From a virus: a stretch of DNA of 49,369 nucleotides. This document shows positions 14,180 to 21,517 of this stretch, piece after piece. The stretch covers positions 1 through 49,369 of IMG/VR virus record IMGVR_UViG_3300018063_000008. One strand, 5' to 3'. A model generated the notes under the pieces. It did no database searches. It was not told where the DNA came from and saw only the letters and a list, made by a program, of their open reading frames with translations. A program made the translations under genes and the position numbers. Position 1 is the stretch's first letter. Each line of letters starts with the position of its first letter.

Positions 14180-15262
14180 CTAATGCTCGATAAAATCGGC
14201 GAACGCGCCCGTGATGTATGACATGCTGTCCGTGTTATCAAACCGTATCTTTTCAGGCGGTGGCCGCCAACCTTTCGCCAACTGCACCCGCACGAATCCC
14301 GGTGGGTTTTTGACATGATTATCGCTATTTAGGGCGTAATCGCGCGCCACCAGCAGTACCGGCTCGGTGAACCTGTGCAAAATATGCGCTAGTTCGCTGT
14401 CGGAAGAGCCGTCAAAAAATTTTGGCATCCACTCCGGCACATCCACCGGCTTCGTGTCCCCACTCGATGCCGTCTCGGTTTCGGTTGCACTGTCGGCGTC
14501 CGTCGGCACATCCTGCGGCGGAAGGGGGGCGCGCGGCACTGGGGGGATGGTCTTGCTGTCTGCCGTCGCGGACGTTCCCTGGATGGTGGTTACTGGCTCG
14601 TGTTCGTCGGCTTCAGGTCGCCCTTCCGGGATGTCGATCTTTTTCTCAGGCATCTCTGATCCTGGAATGTGACCTTTGAAAACACCAACACCACCTTTGG
14701 TCGCGCCCGCGCGGGTGTTGGTGTTTTGGTTTTTGGTTCTTGAAGATTGATTATTGGGTTTTGTTATTGAAGAATCATGCGGTGCTTTTCTCTCCCTCAT
14801 GCGGATGTTTTCTCCGGGCCATAATGACAATTGCTGCGCGTCGGAATCGGGTATGATGCCCGCTGTGGTGGAGTAGTATTTGGTCTGATCCGATGGCCTG
14901 GCCGCAAATTTGGCACTCAGTAGTCGGCCATCCTTTTCCAATTTGCGAATGAGCTTGCCTACATAATCGGCATTCAGCCAGCAAAAAACCTTGCCCCAGT
15001 TCGGGATCGTGTTGTACGACCAGGCGCGCCCTTCCTTTATATTCTTACCCCGTAACCGGTTATGCTGTACCCAGCCGTCAATACCCTGAAAAATGATCGC
15101 CTCGTTGACGCCGATCTCCTTTGCCAGTGCCGGATCAAACATCATCCAGCCCACTGGCAGCACCGGCGCGCCCGCTGGAATCAGACGCAGCCCGAAAAAT
15201 CCTGCTATCCAGGACAAAAGTCTTATGAAAACTTTGCACAGATCGTTGCAAATTACCTGCAT
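14180..15262 (-). CDS. Replication initiation / replisome organiser protein
   Basis: About 360 residues from ATG 15262 (AAGGA eight bases upstream); a start nearer MMFDPALA, about 40 residues later, is possible. MFDPALAKEIGVNEAIIFQG, then RAWSYNTIPNW and LIRKLEKDGRLLS, is the winged-helix N-domain of phage replisome organisers. A long Thr/Pro/Asp-rich linker follows. The C-terminus, YALNSDNHVKNPPGFVRVQL then AKGWRPPP, resembles the helicase-contacting region of DnaD/O-like proteins. The first 30 residues are oddly hydrophobic and overlap the palindromic element at 15233-15252. It is the first gene of the left operon. Confidence 0.82.
   Translation of the reverse strand: MQVICNDLCKVFIRLLSWIAGFFGLRLIPAGAPVLPVGWMMFDPALAKEIGVNEAIIFQGIDGWVQHNRLRGKNIKEGRAWSYNTIPNWGKVFCWLNADYVGKLIRKLEKDGRLLSAKFAARPSDQTKYYSTTAGIIPDSDAQQLSLWPGENIRMRERKAPHDSSITKPNNQSSRTKNQNTNTRAGATKGGVGVFKGHIPGSEMPEKKIDIPEGRPEADEHEPVTTIQGTSATADSKTIPPVPRAPLPPQDVPTDADSATETETASSGDTKPVDVPEWMPKFFDGSSDSELAHILHRFTEPVLLVARDYALNSDNHVKNPPGFVRVQLAKGWRPPPEKIRFDNTDSMSYITGAFADFIEH
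15233..15252. promoter_or_regulatory. Early palindromic element, copy 2
   Basis: TTTGCA-CAGATCGT-TGCAAA, with perfect six-base arms. It overlaps codons 4-10 of the replication gene on one strand and the -35 of a plus-strand promoter on the other. It matches the element at 24578-24597 at 18 of 20 positions. Confidence 0.55.
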
Positions 15263-15274
15263 TTCCTGTATCCT
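15246..15274 (+). promoter_or_regulatory. Candidate promoter of the antisense small RNA
   Basis: TTGCAA (15246-15251), 17-base spacer, TATCCT (15269-15274, 4 of 6 to consensus), with TG before the -10. The -35 lies inside the palindromic element, so a protein bound there would block it. Confidence 0.45.
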
Positions 15275-15281
15275 TAGCATG

Positions 15282-15392
15282 TTAGGGGCAGTCTGGTGCG
15301 TCGTTGAAAATCACGCCAGGCCGCCAGTTTTACGGTAGATGTACATTTACTTCTGGCCCCGCCACCTTGCCCGATCAGCAGGGTGGTTTTAT
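15282..15392 (+). ncRNA. Candidate structured small RNA antisense to the replication-gene leader
   Basis: The stretch has no gene. A plus-strand transcript from the promoter at 15246-15274 would start just before GGGGCAGT (15285). It would fold into several hairpins, including CTGG-cGT/ACG-CCAG and GTA-ATGTACAT-TAC types, and end at a proper terminator: CCACCTTG with CAGGGTGG (15362-15386), then TTTTATTT. GGGGCAGT (15285-15292) can also pair with ACTGCCCC (15397-15404), closing the whole element. It covers the untranslated leader of the minus-strand replication gene, so antisense control of initiation is possible. It is not a tRNA: there is no T-loop. Confidence 0.45.
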
Positions 15393-15518
15393 TTCCCACT
15401 GCCCCGTTGTGTGTCGCTCCAGGCTCATGAACGGGCGGTTAAGATTTCACGAATTCCCCGTTTGATCGATTAGAAGTTCCAAATTCTGTAACAAAATGTT
15501 ATTTCCTGGCTGCACAGC

Positions 15519-15547
15519 TTGCGTATATTTGTACTAAATACTAAATT
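15519..15547 (+). promoter_or_regulatory. Promoter of the integrase gene
   Basis: TTGCGT (15519-15524), 17-base spacer, TAAATT (15542-15547), about 30 bases before the integrase start. Two overlapping copies of TACTAAA lie in the spacer and -10 region and may be a protein site. The region from 15393 to 15518 shows nothing else that I can identify. Confidence 0.5.
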
Positions 15548-15577
15548 CTTCCTGCGCAGCTTCGGAAAGGAACTGTT

Positions 15578-16483
15578 ATGCCCTCACTACAAGAAGCCCT
15601 CGAAACCTTCCTTAAAGTAGATCGTGCGCCCAATACGGTGCAGCACTATCGCCGCACCCTGACCCGCATGACCGCCGCCATCGGCTCGGATACCGATATT
15701 CGACAGGTCACACTGGCCCGACTCCTGCTTTACACCGATGACCTGGTCGGGGCCGTTCAACCGGCCAGCTTTTTCCAGTACGTCCTGGTCATAAAAGCCT
15801 TCTTCTCCTGGTGCCACCGGGCTGAATACATCGATGCCTCCCCGGCGCGCAACCTGGTCGCCCGCAAACCGCCGGTTGATCTGAACCTGGATCGCGCCAT
15901 TCCGACTGCGGTTGTCGAGCAGATGGTGCGGGTGGCCTATGCCAACCCGCGCGATTACGCCCTGATCCTGTTCCTGGCCGATACCGGCGCCCGTATCGGT
16001 GGCATTGCCACGCTCCAGCTCAAACGGCTCAACCTGGCCGAGGGTCATGCCGTACTGCTGGAGAAGGGTCGTAAGTTTGTCGATGTTTTCTTTTGGGGTG
16101 CGACGATTGCTGGGATGGAGCGCTGGTTAGCGCAGCGCCCGCAAGTCGATCACGATTATGTGTTCACCCGCAACGGGCGTCATAATCCGCTCTCGGTGGA
16201 TGGTCTGTCGCAAATCGTGCGCCGGGTGGCGCAGCGGGCTTGTGGTACGGAATACGGCCCGCACAGCTTTCGCCATCGGTTGGCGCATGATTGGGAAGAA
16301 GCCGGGGAATCGCCTTACAACATCCAGCACAAGTTGAATCATACTTCGCTCAGGACGACGATGGACAACTACCTGCGCAAGCGTAATCAGCATGTCCAGG
16401 AAGCGTCGCGGCGGTTGTCATTGGCCTCAATCCACCCTCAACCCAAACCGGCCAACCTGCTCTATCTGGACGATGTCGGATAA
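15578..16483 (+). CDS. int: Tyrosine recombinase (integrase)
   Basis: 301 residues with AAAGGA before the ATG. The N-terminal SAM-like core-binding domain is at residues 1-95 (TVQHYRRTLTRM). The catalytic domain carries R139 (TGARIGG), a Lys near 165, H229-x-x-R232 (HSFRHRLAH), H255 (LNHTS) and the nucleophile Y265 (DNYLRK). All catalytic positions are intact. There is no extra N-terminal arm-binding domain, as in short XerC/D-like integrases. It sits beside the lysogeny genes and a tRNA-like segment that may be attP. Confidence 0.93.
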   Translation: MPSLQEALETFLKVDRAPNTVQHYRRTLTRMTAAIGSDTDIRQVTLARLLLYTDDLVGAVQPASFFQYVLVIKAFFSWCHRAEYIDASPARNLVARKPPVDLNLDRAIPTAVVEQMVRVAYANPRDYALILFLADTGARIGGIATLQLKRLNLAEGHAVLLEKGRKFVDVFFWGATIAGMERWLAQRPQVDHDYVFTRNGRHNPLSVDGLSQIVRRVAQRACGTEYGPHSFRHRLAHDWEEAGESPYNIQHKLNHTSLRTTMDNYLRKRNQHVQEASRRLSLASIHPQPKPANLLYLDDVG

Positions 16484-16585
16484 TCGAACCTTTTTGATCC
16501 GATTATCGGTTATAAAGCCGTCAAACCTGCTTTATACCATTCCCCTACAACCCTTATACCTGCCTATTCAATTGTGAAGTTGCGC

Positions 16586-16607
16586 CCCTGGCCCTCAAAA
16601 GCCAGGG
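16586..16607. other. Hairpin downstream of integrase
   Basis: CCCTGGC pairs with GCCAGGG around eight bases. There is no T-run on the plus strand; on the minus strand the loop reads TTTTGAGG. It may slow integrase transcription or be part of the attachment region. Confidence 0.35.
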
Positions 16608-16610
16608 AAT

Positions 16611-16635
16611 TCGCGTCTGTCCGATTTGAACGGAC
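16611..16635 (-). other. tRNA 3'-end-like segment, candidate attP core
   Basis: On the minus strand GTCCG-TTCAAAT-CGGAC (16635-16619) is a textbook T-arm with the TTCRA loop, followed by AGACGCGA, which could be the 3' acceptor strand. The upstream half does not fold as a tRNA, as expected when a phage carries only the piece of tRNA that overlaps its attachment site. It is 130 bp downstream of the integrase. The identity of the tRNA cannot be set. Confidence 0.4.
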
Positions 16636-16697
16636 ACTTTAGGGACAACCTACGCCCTGTCCCTATCAGCAACCTTGCACGCGCTTTAGAACCTCTG

Positions 16698-16719
16698 CGT
16701 GATAAACCCCCTTATCACG
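16698..16719. other. Perfect 8-bp hairpin near attP
   Basis: CGTGATAA pairs with TTATCACG around AACCCCC-type spacer bases. It lies just after the stop of the surface protein gene on the minus strand and lacks a T-run. It could be a weak transcription stop or an integrase/excisionase-region element. Confidence 0.3.
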
Positions 16720-16736
16720 AGTAGTGCCGATTCTGT

Positions 16737-17525
16737 CTAATTGGTACAATACTCTCCGTCTTCATTTCCATCCAGGTCGGACGGATCACCGGGGCAGGCC
16801 AACCAATAGGCGTCCATCTCCGCTCTCGATCCAAAACTGCCGCAGTTGTAAATATCACCATTGCAATTCCAGTTCTGTGCCGGTACAACCGGTTGACTGA
16901 CCGGCGGTTGCTGCACCTGGCTCTGTACCTGCTGCGGTTGGGCAACCAGCTCGGCATTAATCACCAGTGAGCTGTGGACATAAGCAATCTCCCTGTCCAG
17001 GCCAACCTTCGTTTGATACCACTGCGTGCTGCCACTCACTTCATCGCCAAACGCCAGGCCGTGCGCGCCAAAATATTCTCCGGCCTGCATAATGACGATG
17101 ACCTCGCAGTCCGTTTCCGGGCATCGCCTCGCGTTCGCGTCTCTCATCACATAATACAGCGGCACATTCGGCATCGACGTTACTGCAATTTCCCGCCTGA
17201 TCTCAACACTGGTTGTCGGCGCTGCTGTCTGTGTCACGGTAGGCGACGGCGTATCGGTAATGGTTGCGCTCGGTGTCACTGTGCCCTTAAATGCTGTGGC
17301 TTCGGCAACCACCTGGGTTGCCCCGTCGGCTTGTGACCGGATGGCTTCCCCGGCCAGTGCGTCATTGGTTGCCCCGTTGGACGAATTATCATTTTCGCTT
17401 ACACGTCGCGGGCCACTCAGACTCACTGCCCATGTCAGGCCACAGACACCGACCAATACCAGGAGTGCGTTGCGGCAACCGCGCCGACTGAGCTTTGTCT
17501 GAGGCTGTGCCTTCCGCTTCGCCAT
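16737..17525 (-). CDS. Membrane-anchored surface protein with SH3-like and Excalibur-like domains
   Basis: 262 residues from ATG 17525 (or GTG 17528), with GGGGGGAGAG upstream. A basic N-terminus is followed by one membrane segment (ALLVLVGVCGLTWAVSL) and a long Thr/Ser/Pro linker. A bacterial SH3-type domain follows (VMRDANARRCPETDCEVIV to WYQTKVG). A Gln/Pro linker leads to a C-terminal NCGSFGSRAEMDAYW, then DPSDLDGNEDGEYC, the calcium-binding Excalibur pattern. It lies between integrase and repressor on the prophage-expressed side, so it is probably a lysogenic conversion gene acting at the cell surface, possibly in exclusion or adhesion. Confidence 0.8.
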   Translation of the reverse strand: MAKRKAQPQTKLSRRGCRNALLVLVGVCGLTWAVSLSGPRRVSENDNSSNGATNDALAGEAIRSQADGATQVVAEATAFKGTVTPSATITDTPSPTVTQTAAPTTSVEIRREIAVTSMPNVPLYYVMRDANARRCPETDCEVIVIMQAGEYFGAHGLAFGDEVSGSTQWYQTKVGLDREIAYVHSSLVINAELVAQPQQVQSQVQQPPVSQPVVPAQNWNCNGDIYNCGSFGSRAEMDAYWLACPGDPSDLDGNEDGEYCTN

Positions 17526-17538
17526 CACTCTCCCCCCG

Positions 17539-17554
17539 GTTAACTTTTTGTGAA
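17539..17554. promoter_or_regulatory. Possible operator in the leader of the surface-protein gene
   Basis: GTTAACTTTTTGTGAA lies just before the ribosome-binding site of the gene at 16737-17525. A near copy, GTTAACTTTGTGAA, occurs at 18067-18080 in the repressor control region. Two copies only, so weak evidence for repressor binding. The stretch 17555-17752 holds leader sequence and no gene that I can support. Confidence 0.3.
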
Positions 17555-17752
17555 ACTGGTTAGAGTCCCTTAACCTACACCGTTTAAAGGCATCTCCATG
17601 CCTATATCCGCTTTCGACCCTCGTACACTTAAACCAAAGTTAATGTAAGAGCAGGTCGTTATGGAAGTTAAGGGTACACCCATTATAGGGGTTTTGGCGA
17701 GTCGATTAAGCGCCTTTCTGCACAAAATTCATGAAAATTTGATAGCCGGGCG

Positions 17753-18001
17753 TCAATTACTTGTCGGCTCCGGCGATTCCTTTGGTTCATATATCAACAG
17801 GTCGCCGACATTGCAGCCAAAATATGCACAGAAAGCCTCGATAGTATCAGCGTCAAATCGCCGCATCTTGCCTTCAAGCCAGTTGTATATCGTAGTGCGT
17901 GACACACCCGTAGCCTCTGACAGCGCCGATACATCGATGACGGCGTTGGTTTCGTTTTGCTTTTTGCCAATCAGTGCGGGTAAGCGATTCAGCACTGGCA
18001 T
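17753..18001 (-). CDS. Small Cro/CI-type repressor
   Basis: 82 residues from ATG 18001, preceded by AGGAGA. Residues 24-66 form the XRE helix-turn-helix: VSALSEATGVSRTTIYNWLE, then ADTIEAFCAYFGCNVGDLL. The size equals the DNA-binding domain alone; there is no peptidase or dimerisation domain, so it resembles Cro or short plasmid-type repressors. It is divergent from the right early operon and has its own good promoter. It is probably the lysogeny regulator, but induction would not be by LexA-like self-cleavage. Confidence 0.85.
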   Translation of the reverse strand: MPVLNRLPALIGKKQNETNAVIDVSALSEATGVSRTTIYNWLEGKMRRFDADTIEAFCAYFGCNVGDLLIYEPKESPEPTSN

Positions 18002-18023
18002 TTCTCCTGTCTCTCTTTCTATC

Positions 18024-18051
18024 AGATTAGCACAAAATTTCGTTGTGTCAA
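18024..18051 (-). promoter_or_regulatory. Repressor promoter with an overlapping operator
   Basis: The minus strand reads TTGACA (18051-18046), 16-base spacer, TAATCT (18029-18024), with the TGTGC extension. The spacer holds the inverted repeat CACAA-AATTTCG-TTGTG (18031-18047), a likely autoregulatory operator. The segment CGAAATTTTGTGCTA is shared with the late promoter at 28256. Confidence 0.7.
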
Positions 18052-18097
18052 GTTAGGTTTGAATATGTTAACTTTGTGAATTTTCTGTTCAGCTACC

Positions 18098-18126
18098 TTG
18101 ACAATAGTCCCGCTTCCTGCTATGAT
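18098..18126 (+). promoter_or_regulatory. Right early promoter (PR)
   Basis: TTGACA (18098-18103), 17-base spacer, TATGAT (18121-18126): the best consensus promoter in the window. It drives the plus-strand early operon from 18201 and lies 50 bases from the divergent repressor promoter. Confidence 0.85.
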
Positions 18127-18154
18127 TAATTCATCTCAATGAAAGAGTAACGCA

Positions 18155-18174
18155 CATGCACACATCTGTGCAAA
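18155..18174. promoter_or_regulatory. Early palindromic element, copy 3, in the PR leader
   Basis: CATGCA-CACATCTG-TGCAAA, with the inner repeat TGCACA-CATC-TGTGCA perfect. It lies 29 bases after the PR -10 and shares ACATCTGTGCAA with the copy at 9879. This position suits a transcription block for the right operon. Confidence 0.5.
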
Positions 18175-18200
18175 CGGACACAAGTTCTAAGGAGAACGCC

Positions 18201-18425
18201 ATGCACCCATCATCCACCGCCGCCGTTCCAGAAGCCCCGTGCTGCCCTTGCCGCGCTTGTGGTCAGGTCATGGAAGCAAAATACCAGCCGGGTTTACTCC
18301 CGGATCGCCCCGGCCACTTCCATGTCACCTGCTGGAACGCGGCCTGTTGGATGAACGGCTACACATTAGCCGATGTGAATTACCCAACCGTTGATCTGGC
18401 GCAATATGTACCCGTCACCTCATAA
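18201..18425 (+). CDS. First gene of the right early operon; Cys-rich small protein
   Basis: 74 residues from ATG 18201 with AAGGAG upstream; an ATG at 18156 lies in the palindromic element and lacks a ribosome-binding site. It contains CCPCRACGQ and CWNAACW, spaced like a zinc site. No family is recognised. First-position genes under PR are often Cro-like or anti-host proteins, but no helix-turn-helix is visible here. Confidence 0.7.
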   Translation: MHPSSTAAVPEAPCCPCRACGQVMEAKYQPGLLPDRPGHFHVTCWNAACWMNGYTLADVNYPTVDLAQYVPVTS

Positions 18426-18474
18426 GGTCGCAATCGGGCAATATCGCCCGTGACGAGCGTCGAAAGGATTTGAA

Positions 18475-18696
18475 ATGAAGACGCTGATAGAACTGTATCG
18501 TTGGCAACTATTTGTTTTGGGACTGTGTTTATATCTGGTCTGGGAAAAAGCCGGTTGGGTCAAAGCGGTCTATGACGCGCAAATCAATGCCCGTCCGCTC
18601 ATCGAAAGCACCACCGTCGCCGTACTCGCCCTGTCCGCCGTTGTCGTCATCGCGTTCACACTGTGGAGCGAGACCCAGGGCAAGCCCCGCAAGTAG
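18475..18696 (+). CDS. Small two-helix membrane protein (73 aa)
   Basis: AAAGGATTTGAA precedes the ATG. Two membrane segments are clear: WQLFVLGLCLYLVWEKAG near the start and TVAVLALSAVVVIAFTLW in the second half, with a short basic tail (GKPRK). Early-expressed small membrane proteins in temperate phages often modify the host envelope or exclude other phages; that is only a possibility here. Confidence 0.75.
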   Translation: MKTLIELYRWQLFVLGLCLYLVWEKAGWVKAVYDAQINARPLIESTTVAVLALSAVVVIAFTLWSETQGKPRK

Positions 18697-18783
18697 TCGC
18701 CGAAGCCAAGTGCCGGACTCGTTTCCGGCGCTTGGTTTTGAAGATCACTGATCGTTTAAATAAGTTAGAAAGGATTGAACCTT

Positions 18784-19167
18784 ATGGCCCCTGACGGCCT
18801 CCCCCCCTTTGTTTACCCGGACGCCGACGACTTTGACAGCGAAGCCGGCTTAGACCGGTTGGCCCGGCTCATCTATTCCCGGCGCTCCGGCATCGCCCCC
18901 GCCGACCTGAACAACTGGTTCGATGTCAACCCGTCCGAACTGGATGAACTGGAAAGCATCAAGGCGACGTTCACCCGTCCGCCGGTTCGCCCGCCGACCT
19001 GGCTGGGTGGCGGTATCCGCGTCTTTGAAGTCACCGAATCACCTGAAGGCGAGTTTGTGGATCGTCACGGCAATCATTTCGCTGTCCTCCGCAGCTATTC
19101 CTTTAATTATGTCCCCAATCAGAAGCGCCGCCCGATTGCCCCCTGGGCAGCCTTCGGCCAGCGTTAA
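18784..19167 (+). CDS. Early protein of unknown function (127 aa)
   Basis: ATG 18784 lies nine bases after GAAAGGA; a TTG at 18775 is also possible. The acidic N-terminus (PDADDFDSEAGLDRLARLIY) leads into a Pro-rich middle (RPPVRPPTWLGGG) and a C-terminal beta segment. No motif is recognised. It is co-oriented with its neighbours, with an 11-base gap to the next gene. Confidence 0.65.
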   Translation: MAPDGLPPFVYPDADDFDSEAGLDRLARLIYSRRSGIAPADLNNWFDVNPSELDELESIKATFTRPPVRPPTWLGGGIRVFEVTESPEGEFVDRHGNHFAVLRSYSFNYVPNQKRRPIAPWAAFGQR

Positions 19168-19178
19168 GGAGTCTGACT

Positions 19179-20879
19179 ATGACCGATACCTCGATCCCCG
19201 CCTGGCTGGTCGTCGGCGCGATTGTGCGCTGCGTCCAGATCAAACAATTCAGTCCGGCTATCGTCAAGGTGATGCATGTCAGCGACGATGGCCTGATAGA
19301 CGCCCGCAAAGCTCGCTCGAATAAGTTGGATTTGTTTCACCTGCCCATTTCGGACTTCGCCCCAGCCACGATTGAGGAACATATTCTCTTCGTCATGGAC
19401 GCGAATCAAATTGATGAAATTCGCAAGGTCATTCCCGACGGTAAAGATGAGCGCCAGTTCCGTATTATCTTCCCGGATCGTATAGCGACCCAAATCATTG
19501 AGAAGATGAAGCTGGTATTTGAAAAGGTGGTCTCCTCAGAAAACCCGGCCATCGTCGTCACGGTACCGCCATCCTGGATTGCCGAAGCACCGGCTGCCGA
19601 TCCCGTCACCCCGGCGCTACTGGCAATGGCGCAGGCTGAAGCCGATGCGGTGCTGGGGCAGGCGACGACTGACATCAATCCAGCCATCGCCGATAAGATC
19701 AGCGCCGAACTGGTCGGCGGAACAGTGACCCTCTGCGATATGACCGACGCAGTTATCAGCAAAGGCGTCACCCACAGCGAGTACATCGTCACCTTCCCGA
19801 CGGTCAACCAGATCAAGCTGCCCGCCGCCCAGATCAAGAAGCGCTGCCAGTTCATCCGCGTCGAGCAGATCAACCATATCCTGGTCGTCACCGTGCCATC
19901 GTTCTGGGAAGTCAAAGAAGCGTTTGCCCAGCAGGATGCCGCAACGGTCAACGAATCCTTGACAGTTGAAGCCGATCCGATTGAAGCTGCCCTTGTCGAG
20001 AACGATGCGACCACTGCCGAAGGCTTTATGCGACCTTGCGAAACGTGCAACGGTGCTGGTCACAGCGTAAATGGTTGGGGGCAATCGGTGATTTGCCCTG
20101 AATGTGACGGAACAGGCATTTATGATATTGACCAACAGGCGGCTATCAAAGATGAAGACCTGACTGAGTCCGCGCGGCTCATCAAAGAACTGAAGGATCG
20201 TAACCGCGAATTAGTGAGGCGCAACGATGCCCTGCGCGACCAGGTAGACAGCCTCATCGGCCACATCGACGGCGCAGCCCAGCAGGCCGAGGCCGTCGCC
20301 GAACGGGATGAGATGTTAATTTCAAATCAACCTCTGATCGTTTGCAAACAGGTTGAATCCATCCGCCATATCAGCGACGCCGATTTCCAGAAACATCTGA
20401 ATGAAGGTTGGGACGCCCTGCATATTCAATTCGGCGAGAACAATATACTCAACGTCGTCTTCGTCCGCGAACAGCCCGCCCCGGCCCCTTCCAACGGCAA
20501 CCGCACCGCTGCCCGGCTCGTGACCCCAGTTGGCCCCACCGTCATCATCGGCGCGCCCCAACCGGATACACACGGCGCATTGCACCGCAAACCGGTACCC
20601 ACCGTCACCCTCAATCGGCAGGGGACAGAGCCGATCCGCTGTGAACAAATCGCCGCTGATCGTATCCGGCTGCAAGCCCTGGTCAGTGATCCCGACGTGA
20701 CCGACTTTGATTTCTCGCTGGCAGTGGAACAGAGTCGCCTGCAGCGCGAGGAGCGCAATGCCCTCATCAGCCAATATCGCACCCTGCGCACCGGCCAACG
20801 CCTGGCCGCTCAGTTGGATCAGATGCCGCGCCCGTCCGCCCAGCGTCCGTTCGTATCACTCGGCGAGGCGCAGCGATGA
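19179..20879 (+). CDS. Large early protein with a DnaJ-type zinc finger
   Basis: 566 residues. The N-terminal 270 residues are alpha/beta, with two similar PSWI/PSFW-type strand segments. At about residues 285-315 CETCNGAGH to CPECDGTG forms a DnaJ-like zinc centre (CxxCxGxG twice). This is followed by a coiled coil (ARLIKELKDRNRELVRRNDA) and a domain around NQPLIVCKQVESIRHISDAD. The C-terminus is helical and basic. No enzyme signature is visible. It may be a scaffold or chaperone-like early factor. The stop overlaps the next start by four bases. Confidence 0.7.
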   Translation: MTDTSIPAWLVVGAIVRCVQIKQFSPAIVKVMHVSDDGLIDARKARSNKLDLFHLPISDFAPATIEEHILFVMDANQIDEIRKVIPDGKDERQFRIIFPDRIATQIIEKMKLVFEKVVSSENPAIVVTVPPSWIAEAPAADPVTPALLAMAQAEADAVLGQATTDINPAIADKISAELVGGTVTLCDMTDAVISKGVTHSEYIVTFPTVNQIKLPAAQIKKRCQFIRVEQINHILVVTVPSFWEVKEAFAQQDAATVNESLTVEADPIEAALVENDATTAEGFMRPCETCNGAGHSVNGWGQSVICPECDGTGIYDIDQQAAIKDEDLTESARLIKELKDRNRELVRRNDALRDQVDSLIGHIDGAAQQAEAVAERDEMLISNQPLIVCKQVESIRHISDADFQKHLNEGWDALHIQFGENNILNVVFVREQPAPAPSNGNRTAARLVTPVGPTVIIGAPQPDTHGALHRKPVPTVTLNRQGTEPIRCEQIAADRIRLQALVSDPDVTDFDFSLAVEQSRLQREERNALISQYRTLRTGQRLAAQLDQMPRPSAQRPFVSLGEAQR

Positions 20880-21517
20880 GCGCCCAACCGGTAGAAAACA
20901 ATGAACGCCCGATTGACCTGCGCGCCGAACTGACCAACATGCTCTCAGTGGTGGATGGCAATGTCACCATCACCCGCGAACAGATGGAAGCCATCGGCGA
21001 CCACCTGCAAACCCTGTGGGGCAAGGCTCACGACGCACACGATGAGGCGGCGCTGGTCGTCATTACTGACCTGTGGGATCGCGCCCAGTTACTCGTCGAG
21101 CAGAATGCCAGCCTGGCCTTTCAAGTCACCGGCATGGGCAGCATTGCCGTATCGGCGCTGGAAGGCGAACGCGCCACCCGTAAAGCCCTGGACAATATTG
21201 AGGATGCCATTGACTCGGTGGACGAGGAGCATCCTCGCTTATACGATTTTTCGCAAACCATCCGCGCCGACGCCGAAGAAGAATATCAGGAAGGTTTGGA
21301 GGAGTGGGTGCTGCCCGAAGTGCGCCAGCAGAAAGCAGAAGAACTGAACCACCTGCTCTTTAACACCGTCGCCTATCTGACCGGCTGCCCGGATTTTGCC
21401 ATTGCCGGATTTATCCGCTTGCTGAAAGGGCGGCGGCACCCAACCGCGCAGCAAATCGACATGCTCAGGGAATTGGTAGCCTCCTTCGCTAACCAGGAGG
21501 CCGCCAGTGGTCATTAA
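20876..21517 (+). CDS. Acidic helical early protein (213 aa), function unknown
   Basis: Starts ATG 20876 within the end of the previous gene (ATGA). Mostly alpha-helical and acidic, with a run EEEYQEGLEEWVLPEVRQQK and a C-terminal IAGFIRLLKGRRHPTAQQID. No motif is recognised. It overlaps the HTH gene at 21507 by 11 bases. Confidence 0.65.
   Translation: MSAQPVENNERPIDLRAELTNMLSVVDGNVTITREQMEAIGDHLQTLWGKAHDAHDEAALVVITDLWDRAQLLVEQNASLAFQVTGMGSIAVSALEGERATRKALDNIEDAIDSVDEEHPRLYDFSQTIRADAEEEYQEGLEEWVLPEVRQQKAEELNHLLFNTVAYLTGCPDFAIAGFIRLLKGRRHPTAQQIDMLRELVASFANQEAASGH

Noticed and set aside
15285-15363. Possible tRNA (GGGGC... to ...GCCCCGCCA)
   Set aside because: The ends could pair and a CCA is present, but there is no T-loop TTCRA or anticodon arm; better explained as a structured small RNA.
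18156-18200. Earlier ATG for the first right-operon gene
   Set aside because: It lies inside the palindromic element and has no ribosome-binding site, whereas AAGGAG precedes 18201.
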